A program made the position numbers and the translations under genes. Below are positions 1 through 6,869 of a stretch of DNA of 20,932 nucleotides, one piece after another. This DNA comes from Clostridiales bacterium UBA1770. GTDB lineage: Bacteria > Bacillota > Clostridia > Oscillospirales > CAG-272. Location: assembly GCA_002315325.1 (NCBI GenBank), contig DCGU01000068.1:1-20932 (forward strand), written 5' to 3'. The notes beneath the pieces were generated by a model. The model was not told where the DNA came from, ran no database searches, and saw only the letters and a program-made list of their open reading frames with translations. The stretch's first letter is position 1; each line of letters starts with the position of its first letter.

Positions 1-26
1 TATGTCATGCCCGACACACCAATAAC

Positions 27-60
27 ACCCCCGACGAGTGAAATCGTCGGGGGTTGTTTG
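27..60. terminator. Strong intrinsic hairpin, probably a two-way terminator
   Basis: An 11-bp perfect stem (27-37 with 44-54, ACCCCCGACGA pairing with TCGTCGGGGGT) closes a 6-nt loop. On the plus strand it is followed by TTGTTTGTTGTTATTT. On the minus strand it is preceded by an A-rich tract and followed by TGTTATTGG. It lies just beyond the small ORF at 88-201, so it can end the minus-strand aro operon. It may also end a plus-strand gene outside the left edge. Confidence 0.75.
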
Positions 61-87
61 TTGTTATTTATCTTATGCTTTGAAGAA

Positions 88-201
88 TCAGTGCCACGTA
101 ATCGTCGGCGTTTTACCTTGTTTTTTTAATTTCTTCGCATACGGATTTTTGACCGCATCGGTGAAATCATATTCTTCTCTCATTTCATCATTTGTTGTCA
201 T
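88..201 (-). CDS. Small 37-residue protein with an EYDF...NPYAKKLKKQ motif
   Basis: An ATG at 201 opens a 37-codon frame ending in TGA at 88. AAGGAG lies 13 nt upstream, a good but slightly distant ribosome binding site. The protein is highly charged. Its middle (EEYDF, then NPYAKKLKKQ at about residues 19-28) resembles, from memory, the N-terminus of short CopG/BrnA-like antitoxin-type proteins of Bacillota. Those usually run on into a ribbon-helix-helix of about 70-80 residues in total. Here the frame stops after TITWH, and the other frames downstream do not restore such a domain. It lies 57 nt after the DAHP synthase gene on the same strand and before the terminator at 27-60, so it is probably the last gene of that transcript. 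The function is unknown. Confidence 0.55.
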   Translation of the reverse strand: MTTNDEMREEYDFTDAVKNPYAKKLKKQGKTPTITWH

Positions 202-258
202 AGTACGTTTTTGACTCCTTCCCTGTAGCTTTCATTGAAACGATACGTCAAGCCTTTC

Positions 259-1287
259 TTATATTTTTTCTGCTATTTCGAAAATCAAATGTTCCGTCTT
301 TTCAAATCCCAAACACGGGTCCGTAATGGACTGCCCGAAGACGGTGCCGTCCGTCGGCTGGCAGCCGTCGACCAAATAGCTTTCCACCATCAATCCCTTG
401 ACCAAACGCTTCAGTTCCGGGGATTTGGTGCGCGAAGCCATCACGTCGCGGGCGACGTCGGGCTGCAGCGCGTAGGCCTTGTCGGAGTTGGCGTGGTTGG
501 TGTCCACGATGACGGCAGGATTGGACAGCCCGGACGCCGCGTACAGGGCGTTCACGCGCTGTAAATCGTCGTAGGAGTAGTTGTGCACCGTCGTGCCCTC
601 TTCCGTCTTATATCCCCGCAAAATGGCGTGTGAGAGCGGATTTCCCGTGCTCTCGACCTCCCACCCGCGATAGATAAAGGTGTGCGGGTGATGCGCGCAG
701 GAGATGGCGTTCATCATAACGGACAGGTCCCCGCCCGTCGGGTTTTTCATACCCACGGGAATATTGAGTCCCGAGGCCGTCAGGCGGTGCTGCTGGTTCT
801 CCACGCTGCGCGCTCCCACCGTCACGTAGGACAACAGATCCGACCAATAGCGGTGGTTGTCGGGATACAGCATTTCATCGGCGGCGGTAAAGCCGTAGTC
901 GCGCAGGGCCGTTAAAAACAGGTCGCGGATGGCGACGATGCCGTGGTAAATATCCGGCTTTTTGTGCGGGTCCGGCTGGTGCAGCATGCCCATGTAGCCG
1001 TCCCCCGTCGTGCGCGGTTTGTTGGTATAGATGCGCGGCAAAATCAGGATTTTATCCTGCACTTTATCGGCCACGGGGCGCAGCTTTTCCAGATACGCCA
1101 GTACGGCGTCGCGCCGGTCGGCCGAACAGGGGCCGACAATCAGTAAAAATTTGTCGCTCTTGCCCTCGAAAATCGCACGGATTTCGGCATCGCGCACGGC
1201 CTTCACGGCTTCCATTTCTTGGGTTAAGGGATACTCCGCTTTGACGTCCATCGGAATGGGCAGTTTGCGGTAAAAGGTCATGTTCAT
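259..1287 (-). CDS. aroF: 3-deoxy-7-phosphoheptulonate (DAHP) synthase, type I
   Basis: A cytoplasmic enzyme that condenses phosphoenolpyruvate and erythrose-4-phosphate, the entry step of the shikimate pathway. The 342-residue protein matches the E. coli-like class I-alpha fold in length and motifs: GPCSADRRDA, PRIYTNKPRTTGDGYMG, KNPTGGDLSVMMNA, VDTNHANSDK, MVESYLVDG and GQSITDPCLG near the C-terminus. A GTG at 1302 would add five residues, but GGAG sits 9 nt before the ATG at 1287, so that ATG is preferred (ATG 1281 is also possible). It is the last enzyme gene of the aro operon, 66 nt after aroA. Placing the committed, normally feedback-controlled step at the 3' end is unusual. Which aromatic amino acid, if any, inhibits it cannot be told from the sequence. 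Confidence 0.96.
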   Translation of the reverse strand: MNMTFYRKLPIPMDVKAEYPLTQEMEAVKAVRDAEIRAIFEGKSDKFLLIVGPCSADRRDAVLAYLEKLRPVADKVQDKILILPRIYTNKPRTTGDGYMGMLHQPDPHKKPDIYHGIVAIRDLFLTALRDYGFTAADEMLYPDNHRYWSDLLSYVTVGARSVENQQHRLTASGLNIPVGMKNPTGGDLSVMMNAISCAHHPHTFIYRGWEVESTGNPLSHAILRGYKTEEGTTVHNYSYDDLQRVNALYAASGLSNPAVIVDTNHANSDKAYALQPDVARDVMASRTKSPELKRLVKGLMVESYLVDGCQPTDGTVFGQSITDPCLGFEKTEHLIFEIAEKI

Positions 1288-1353
1288 GCGTTGTTTCTCC
1301 ACGCCGTCGGAACGGCTTTATCTGTATCAATCAATCTAAATTCGTTTTTGTCT

Positions 1354-2577
1354 TTACTCCGCTTTGATGCCAAGCGTGCGCAAAACGTCCCAGAATGCCG
1401 GGTAGGATTTGGCCACGCATTCCGCCCCCTGCAAGGTACCGCCCGTGCGCGTCAAAAGGACGCCCAGCGACATGGCAATGCGGTGGTCGTTGTGCGCGTC
1501 AAGCGGCAGGACGGGCGCCTTGGCCCCGCCCGAAACGGTTATCGTATCGCCGCCCTGAGAAATATCCACGCGTACGCCGCATTTGCGCAATTCGTGCGCC
1601 ATAACGCCGCCGCGGTCGGATTCTTTATATTGCAGGCGGCCGGCATCCGTCAGCGTCACGCCGTGCTGCAAAGCCCCCAGTGCCATGAGCAAAGGCGCCA
1701 GATCCGGGCAGTCGGCAACGCACAGCTTCGGTGCTCCGCTTGCCAATTGCGGGAACAACTCGCGCCAAACGCTGTCTGCCTGCAGGGCATCGCGTGCACC
1801 GTTTTCAAACGTCACGCTGCCGCACAGGGCGTTCAGCGCCCCGAAGTACGCCGCACTCGATTCGTCCGCCGGCAGTTCCAATCGGCGTTGATATCGGCCT
1901 TTTTGTCCGCCCGGCACCGCGTAGCGGCGGCCGAACTGTTTTGTCGCACCGACCGTATAACCGAACGTCGCCAGCATCGCCTCGGTCATGGCGGCGTAAG
2001 GTGCGCTTTGCAGCGGCGACGTTAATAAAATCGTGGAATCCTTCGGCGCGTGCGGCAGGGCCAGCAACAGGCCCGACAAAAATTGGCTGGATACGTCGCC
2101 GCTCACGCAGCACTCCCCGCCCATCAGCGTTCCGCACACCATAATGCCCGTTTCATCCGCACGCCACAAAATGCCAAGGGAGCGAAACAGCCGGCAATAG
2201 GCGTCCATGGGGCGCGACAACAGCCGTGCGGACCCGCGGAAAAACGTCTTGCCGCCGAACAACAGGGCAACCGGCAATAGGAACCGCAACGTCGTGCCGG
2301 ATTCCCGACAATCAATCACGCGGTTTGCCGCCGGGTTAAACTGCGGCGTCACGCCCGTGACAGCCGCACGTCCCTGTGTGCAGATAATGCGGGCACCGAG
2401 GATGCGCAGGCCGTCTATTGTGGCGGCCACGTCGTCCCCGTCCGGTACGTTTTCAATAGTGGTTAATCCAGGCGTCAGCGCAGCGCAAATCAGGGCACGG
2501 TGCGCGGCACTCTTGGACCCCGGCACGCAAACGGTACCCCGTGCGTAGCCGGGAAAAATCGTCAAATCGGCCGTCAT
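1354..2577 (-). CDS. aroA: 3-phosphoshikimate 1-carboxyvinyltransferase (EPSP synthase)
   Basis: Transfers the enolpyruvyl group of PEP to shikimate-3-phosphate, the sixth step to chorismate, and is the target of glyphosate. The protein has 407 residues, slightly short of the usual 420-440. Motifs are PGSKS at residues 19-23 (phosphate binding), a DCRESGTTLRFLLP segment near 89-102 in place of the LGNAGT form of class I enzymes, SRP at 121-123, then QYKESDR, NDHRIAM and AKSYPAFWD toward the C-terminus. The CRESGTTLRF form is typical of clostridial enzymes. Glyphosate tolerance is possible but not shown. The start ATG overlaps the stop of the dehydroquinate dehydratase gene (ATGA, 2574-2577), so translation is probably coupled. 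Confidence 0.96.
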   Translation of the reverse strand: MTADLTIFPGYARGTVCVPGSKSAAHRALICAALTPGLTTIENVPDGDDVAATIDGLRILGARIICTQGRAAVTGVTPQFNPAANRVIDCRESGTTLRFLLPVALLFGGKTFFRGSARLLSRPMDAYCRLFRSLGILWRADETGIMVCGTLMGGECCVSGDVSSQFLSGLLLALPHAPKDSTILLTSPLQSAPYAAMTEAMLATFGYTVGATKQFGRRYAVPGGQKGRYQRRLELPADESSAAYFGALNALCGSVTFENGARDALQADSVWRELFPQLASGAPKLCVADCPDLAPLLMALGALQHGVTLTDAGRLQYKESDRGGVMAHELRKCGVRVDISQGGDTITVSGGAKAPVLPLDAHNDHRIAMSLGVLLTRTGGTLQGAECVAKSYPAFWDVLRTLGIKAE

Positions 2578-3020
2578 TGTTTCTCGTTCGCCAACAACAG
2601 GTCAATGGCCTCGCAATAGCCGTCGAAGCCGTGTCCCATCACCGTGCCGATGCAGGCGGCACGCAGATAACTGACGGCGCGGAACGGTTCGGTTTTGGCC
2701 CGCTCGTTCAGGTCCGTCAAATGAACTTCGACCGCGGGAACGCCGACGGCCTTCAGGGCATCCAAAATGGCGATGGACGTGTGCGTGTAGGCACCGGCAT
2801 TGATGACGATGCCGTCCGCATTGCGGTACGCCTTTTGAATCACGGAAACAAGATCTCCCTCGTGGTTGGACTGATAAAATGAAACGCGAATACCGATTTG
2901 CGCGGCATAAATCCGAATCTTCGCGCACAAATCTTCATACGTGCCGGTGCCGTACAGTTCCGGCTGCCGAATACCCAGCATATTCAGATTGGGGCCATTG
3001 ATGACCAATACGTTTTTCAT
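2574..3020 (-). CDS. aroQ: Type II 3-dehydroquinate dehydratase
   Basis: Dehydrates 3-dehydroquinate to 3-dehydroshikimate. The family forms dodecamers of about 150-residue subunits, and this protein has 148. Visible active-site residues are GPNLNMLG (9-16), R18 and Y23 in the RQPELYG flap, N74 before AGAYTHTS, and H100 in VEVHLTDLNER. Two family positions differ: NPGAYTHTS reads NAGAYTHTS, and the usual Arg of the following LRDAL is Leu (AILDAL). The start is ATG 3020 because GGAGG lies 8 nt upstream. A frame reaching back to 3053 has no such site and would prepend a non-conserved Lys-rich segment. The gene is 73 nt after aroE-aroK and overlaps aroA by 4 nt. Here aroQ means dehydroquinase, not the AroQ chorismate mutase fold found in the first gene of the operon. 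Confidence 0.95.
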   Translation of the reverse strand: MKNVLVINGPNLNMLGIRQPELYGTGTYEDLCAKIRIYAAQIGIRVSFYQSNHEGDLVSVIQKAYRNADGIVINAGAYTHTSIAILDALKAVGVPAVEVHLTDLNERAKTEPFRAVSYLRAACIGTVMGHGFDGYCEAIDLLLANEKQ

Positions 3021-3051
3021 CCCTGTTTCCTCCCTGTTTTGTTTTTTAGTC

Positions 3052-3076
3052 AATTGTAAGATTGCGTTTTACAATT
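3052..3076 (-). other. AT-rich intercistronic hairpin between aroE-aroK and aroQ
   Basis: AATTGTAA (3052-3059) pairs with TTACAATT (3069-3076) across a 9-nt loop. It lies in the longest internal gap of the aro operon (3021-3093). No U-tract follows, so it is more likely a processing or stability element than a terminator. The stem is AT-rich and may be chance. Confidence 0.3.
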
Positions 3077-3093
3077 AACGATTGTTTTTTCGT

Positions 3094-4338
3094 TTATGAC
3101 AGCAGAGCTTCCAGCTCTGAAAGGTTCTGTTCTATCGTACCGTCGGCCGACAAAATCACGTCGGCTGCCGCGCGATACAGCGGTAACCGCTCTGTATATT
3201 TCTGTGCCAGCGCCGCCGCGTTGGGGGTCAGCGGACGGTCCGCCGTTCCCTGCAAAAGGGAAAGCGAGCGGTCCAAAAAGACAACCTTACCGTCCCGGCG
3301 CAGGACGTCGACGTTTTCCGGTACCGTGACGCAGCCGCCGCCGGTAGCAAGAACGATACCCGTTTCACGGCACAAATCGCGCAAAACGGCACTTTCCGCC
3401 GCGCGGAACTCGCTCTCGGTGTGTGCGGCAAAATAGGCCGGGATCGTCGTGCCGAGTCGCTTTTCCAGTTCCGCGTCGCTGTCGATAAAGGGACGCTGCA
3501 TGCGCTGTGCCAGGCGTTTACCCAGCGTCGTTTTGCCGCTGCCGGGCATACCGATCAGCACGATATTTTCTTTGTTCTTGATTAAGCTTGCCGTGACGGC
3601 ATCGATTTTTTCCAAATAGCTTTCGTCCCCGAAAAACAGCGCCGCTGCCTTGGCCGCTTGCGCCACCAACATATACAGTCCCCCGACGGCGGGCAGACCG
3701 CACTTTTGCGCCGCCTGTACAAAAGCCGTGCGCAGGGGATGATACACCGCGTCGAGCACGCCGCACAGAGCGGGGAAATCGGCGGGGTTCACCGGCATGG
3801 GTCCGTCATGGGGATACATCCCCACGGGCGTAGTGTTGATGATAAACTGCCATTCGTTTGCCGTTTCACGTAAGGCTGCATAGGATATTTGATCCGCGTC
3901 CGCGGGATTGCGCGACACGCGTACGACGCGTGCGGCCCCCTGCGATTTGGCAACGGCCGCTGCCGTTTTGGACGTACCGCCCGTACCCAATATCGCAACG
4001 TTTTTGCCGGCAAGCGACACCCGCATACGCGCCAACAGTTCCGTCATACCGAAAAAATCGGTATTGTATCCGTACAGTTTGCCGCCGCGGTTGACAATCG
4101 TATTCACGGCGCCGATGCGTGCGGCGCTCTCGTCGATGCCGTCCAGATACGGCATCACGGTTTGTTTATACGGGATGGTGACGTTGAGCCCGGCAAAGCG
4201 CCGTGCCGTCAAAAACGGCCCCACCTCGTCCGGCGTCAGCTCCCGCAATGCATAGGGGTAATCGCCCAGGCGCGCGTGGATTTCCACCGACCAGCTGTGC
4301 GACAGTTTTTCCCCGATACAATAAAATTGTTCCGTCAT
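3094..4338 (-). CDS. aroE-aroK: Fused shikimate dehydrogenase-shikimate kinase (AroE-AroK)
   Basis: A single 414-residue frame carries two consecutive pathway enzymes. Residues 1 to about 252 are an AroE dehydrogenase: SHSWSVEIH at 13-21 for shikimate, NVTIPYK at 52-58 with catalytic K58, GYNTD with D94, and the NADP-binding glycine loop GTGGTSK at 118-124. Residues about 255-414 are a shikimate kinase: P-loop GMPGSGKTT at 263-271, DSD at 286-288, FR at 311-312, GGG at 333-335, the lid RPLT at 368-371 and LPLYRAAAD near the end. The linker is short (SLIKNKEN) with no stop or frameshift. The product would turn 3-dehydroshikimate into shikimate-3-phosphate. The start ATG at 4338 is 6 nt after the aroC stop and has only a weak ribosome binding site, suggesting coupled translation. 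Confidence 0.95.
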   Translation of the reverse strand: MTEQFYCIGEKLSHSWSVEIHARLGDYPYALRELTPDEVGPFLTARRFAGLNVTIPYKQTVMPYLDGIDESAARIGAVNTIVNRGGKLYGYNTDFFGMTELLARMRVSLAGKNVAILGTGGTSKTAAAVAKSQGAARVVRVSRNPADADQISYAALRETANEWQFIINTTPVGMYPHDGPMPVNPADFPALCGVLDAVYHPLRTAFVQAAQKCGLPAVGGLYMLVAQAAKAAALFFGDESYLEKIDAVTASLIKNKENIVLIGMPGSGKTTLGKRLAQRMQRPFIDSDAELEKRLGTTIPAYFAAHTESEFRAAESAVLRDLCRETGIVLATGGGCVTVPENVDVLRRDGKVVFLDRSLSLLQGTADRPLTPNAAALAQKYTERLPLYRAAADVILSADGTIEQNLSELEALLS

Positions 4339-4344
4339 ACCGCG

Positions 4345-5457
4345 TCAGTTTTGTGCGGAAAGGAACCAGTCCGTGCCAAAGCGAGCGGCCAGCAGGTCTG
4401 CCAGCACCAGTGCCGTTACGGCATTGACAACGGGCAACGCACGCGGTGCCACGCAGGCATCGTGCCGCCCGGCAACGGATACGGTGCAATCCTTATGATC
4501 GATAAAGTTGACGGTATTCTGCTCTTTGGCAATGGAGGGCGTCGGCTTGACGGCACAGCGGAACGTCAGGGGCATACCGTTGGTGATCCCGCCCAGAATC
4601 CCGCCCATATGATTGGTGTCTGTCACAACGCGGCCGCCGGTCGGATCCATATGCATGGCGTCGTTGGACACGCTGCCCCGCATATTGGCCAGGGCAAAAC
4701 CGTCCCCGAACTCCACACCCTTCACGGCGGGAATCGAGAACAGGGCGTGGGAAAGCGCCCCTTCGACCGTGTCGAACCAGGGCTCACCCACACCGGCGGG
4801 CAGTCCCAGCACAGCCGTTTCAATCACACCGCCCAGGGATTCTCCCATTTGCTGCGCGCAGGCAATCGTCTGCTGCATCGCCATACCGGCACCGTCGTCC
4901 AGCACCGGGAAATCCGACATGAACAATTTATAAAAATCCTCTTCCCAATTCGCCTCGTCAAAGGGTCTGTCGGGAATACCGCCTACGGCACGCAGGTGCG
5001 ACGCGAGCTGTATCCCTTTATTAGACAATGCGTCCGTCAAAACGGCACCGGCGGCAACCAGCGCTGCCGTCAATCGTCCGCTGCCGTGTCCCCCGCCCCG
5101 CGGATCTTCAAACCCATGATACTTTTCATGGGCGGTAATATCCCCGTGACCCGGGCGTGCGATGCCCTGTAAGTTGTCGTAATCGGCGCTCTTAACGTCG
5201 CCGTTGGCAATCGTAATACATAACGGTGTGCCCGTCGTTTTGCCCTGATACGTGCCGCTGATAATAAAGAACTCGTCGGCCTCGGTCCGCGCGGTTTCCC
5301 CCGTGCGGTGCGGGCGGCGCTTAGACAGCGCTTCACGGATACTGTCCTCGCCCACGGGCAGTCCCGGGCATAACCCGTCCAGCACGCAGCCGATAAAGGG
5401 GCCGTGGCTTTCGCCGAACAGCGTGACCGTAATACTATTTCCAAACGTATTTTTCAT
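4345..5457 (-). CDS. aroC: Chorismate synthase
   Basis: Catalyses the last step to chorismate, the trans-elimination of phosphate from EPSP, using reduced FMN. The 370-residue protein has the family hallmarks: FGESHG at 14-19 with catalytic H18, SKRRPHRTGE near 45-54, RPGHGD at 101-106, and a GGGHGSGRLTA segment (121-131) of the His/Gly type instead of the E. coli GGGRSSARET. The C-terminal half contains GGILGGITNGMP and the DACVAPRALPV segment. The start codon overlaps the aroB stop (ATGA, 5454-5457), and no strong independent ribosome binding site is visible, which fits translational coupling. Confidence 0.96.
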   Translation of the reverse strand: MKNTFGNSITVTLFGESHGPFIGCVLDGLCPGLPVGEDSIREALSKRRPHRTGETARTEADEFFIISGTYQGKTTGTPLCITIANGDVKSADYDNLQGIARPGHGDITAHEKYHGFEDPRGGGHGSGRLTAALVAAGAVLTDALSNKGIQLASHLRAVGGIPDRPFDEANWEEDFYKLFMSDFPVLDDGAGMAMQQTIACAQQMGESLGGVIETAVLGLPAGVGEPWFDTVEGALSHALFSIPAVKGVEFGDGFALANMRGSVSNDAMHMDPTGGRVVTDTNHMGGILGGITNGMPLTFRCAVKPTPSIAKEQNTVNFIDHKDCTVSVAGRHDACVAPRALPVVNAVTALVLADLLAARFGTDWFLSAQN

Positions 5458-6731
5458 AATAGGGTGATTACCCCGCTTTCCTGTGTCTTTGCCAAGAGCT
5501 GCGCCGGCGTCATTTTTTCCAAAGCGTACGTGCCGATTTGCGGCACCGTAACGACGGTGATGGCTGCGCCGTCGCCTTTTTTATCCAATTGCAGTTTTTC
5601 GGTCAGTGCCGATGCCGCAACGGGCAATGATACTGCCGTAGGCAATCCAAATGCACCGAGCAGTTTTTCCAGCCGCGCGCGCACGGTGCCGTCACTGACG
5701 CACAGCATACCGAGCGCCACGCATTCGCCGTGGAGCAGCGGCTGATTGCCGGCAAGGCTGACCGCTTCCATGGCGTGTCCCACGGTGTGGCCGAAGTTGA
5801 GCACACGGCGCAAATCCTGCTCCCGTGGGTCACGGCGCACAACGTCAAGCTTGCAGCGCAGGGCGGCGCGAATGACTGCCTCGACCGGCATACCTTTGCC
5901 CTGCCGTTCCAGTTGTTCAAACGTTTCCCTGTCCCATACGGCGAACACTTTTATGGCCTCCGCCATGCCGGCGGCATATTGCCGCGGCGGCAGCGTATCG
6001 AGTACGTCGGGGTCAATCAATACCCTGCGTGCGGGATAAAAAGCACCGACGGTGTTTTTGCAATCGTCAAAATCCACGGCAACCTTGCCGCCGACCGACG
6101 CATCGATTTGACAAAGCAGCGTCGTGGGCACCTGATAATAGTCAATACCGCGCATATAGCAGGCGGCCGCAAACCCGGCCAGATCCCCGCATACCCCGCC
6201 GCCGACGGATACCACGGCGTCGCCGCGGGTAAATCCCGCCGCCGTCATGGTGCGCAGCAGCATTTTCCAGTTGTCAAGGTTCTTGCTGCGCTCACCCGCG
6301 GGAATGGTCACAAGGTGCGCCTCGCGACAGGCGCTGCATACGGCCCCGGCATATTGTGCCGGCACACCGTCGTCGGTGACGACCAGTACCCGACGATTTA
6401 GATTAAAATAGGAACCGACGTCACTAAGCGCCCCGCTCTTCACCGTGATACCGGCAAAATCGGCGCTGTCGCGCTGGTAGGCCTTGGAGGCATCCATCAG
6501 TGCGGACAGTACGGTTTCGTAATAGGACGAATATTCTTCCGGCACCCACGCGCGCTCGCGTGCGAGCATTTGCGCCTCGCGGTCCGCATCGTACACGGGC
6601 AGTCCGTTTTGTTTTTTATAGGCGGCAACCTTTTCCACAGCCTGCATGCGCCGCGTAAATAACGCCGCGATTTCTTTGTCAACCGCGTCAATCTCCAGCC
6701 GTGCCTTTTCCAATTCCGTCATTTCTGCCAC
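5454..6731 (-). CDS. aroB: Fused chorismate mutase (AroQ fold)-3-dehydroquinate synthase
   Basis: First gene of the aro operon. From the GTG at 6731 (GGAGGT 9 nt upstream) the protein has 425 residues. TTG 6761 and ATG 6722 are alternatives with worse spacing. Residues 4 to about 88 are an AroQ-class chorismate mutase. With this start R11, R28, K39, D48, R51 and E52 fall at the same numbers as the E. coli enzyme's active site, and Q86 lies near its Q88. Residues about 98-425 are AroB: GERSKN, GGGVCGDLAGF (177-187), the QVPTTLLCQIDASVGGK stretch, AEAIK with zinc ligand E258, LNFGHTVGHAME with H315 and H319, and LLHGE with H334. It would cyclise DAHP to dehydroquinate and rearrange chorismate to prephenate, the second and last steps encoded here. 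Mutase domains are usually fused to DAHP synthase or to prephenate enzymes. Confidence 0.94.
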   Translation of the reverse strand: MAEMTELEKARLEIDAVDKEIAALFTRRMQAVEKVAAYKKQNGLPVYDADREAQMLARERAWVPEEYSSYYETVLSALMDASKAYQRDSADFAGITVKSGALSDVGSYFNLNRRVLVVTDDGVPAQYAGAVCSACREAHLVTIPAGERSKNLDNWKMLLRTMTAAGFTRGDAVVSVGGGVCGDLAGFAAACYMRGIDYYQVPTTLLCQIDASVGGKVAVDFDDCKNTVGAFYPARRVLIDPDVLDTLPPRQYAAGMAEAIKVFAVWDRETFEQLERQGKGMPVEAVIRAALRCKLDVVRRDPREQDLRRVLNFGHTVGHAMEAVSLAGNQPLLHGECVALGMLCVSDGTVRARLEKLLGAFGLPTAVSLPVAASALTEKLQLDKKGDGAAITVVTVPQIGTYALEKMTPAQLLAKTQESGVITLL

Positions 6732-6783
6732 GCCTGCAGCACCTCCCCGTTCCGGTTTCAATTTCGATACTTATACAGTATAT

Positions 6784-6812
6784 ATTATAGAATGCTTTTG
6801 GGAGCGTGTCAA
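6784..6812 (-). promoter_or_regulatory. Promoter of the aro operon (perfect sigma-A consensus)
   Basis: On the minus strand TTGACA (6807-6812) and TATAAT (6784-6789) are separated by exactly 17 nt. The start site would be near 6777, giving a leader of about 45 nt before the GTG at 6731. An imperfect dyad (ATACTTATACAGTAT, 6768-6782) overlaps the predicted start site and could be an operator. The -35 box begins only about a dozen bases beyond the terminator stem of the upstream glycosidase gene. Confidence 0.88.
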
Positions 6813-6823
6813 GAAACAGACGC

Positions 6824-6855
6824 AAAAACACGGGCGGGTTACCCCGTCCGTGTTT
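6824..6855 (-). terminator. Intrinsic terminator of the minus-strand GH39-like gene
   Basis: A 13-bp stem (6826-6838 with 6843-6855, AAACACGG...CCGTGTTT, one G-T pair) has a 4-nt loop and is followed on the minus strand by TTTTT. It lies 15 nt after the stop of the GH39-like gene and directly before the aro promoter. Confidence 0.85.
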
Positions 6856-6869
6856 CTTTACGCGCTCGC

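Noticed and set aside
202..258. A separate promoter for the 37-codon ORF (TTGACG with a weak -10).
   Set aside because: The matching -10 position reads CTACAG, far from consensus, so readthrough from the aro operon is the simpler explanation.
3889..5172. A 427-codon open frame on the plus strand across aroE-aroK and aroC.
   Set aside because: It runs antisense through two genes with complete catalytic motifs and shows no recognisable protein features.
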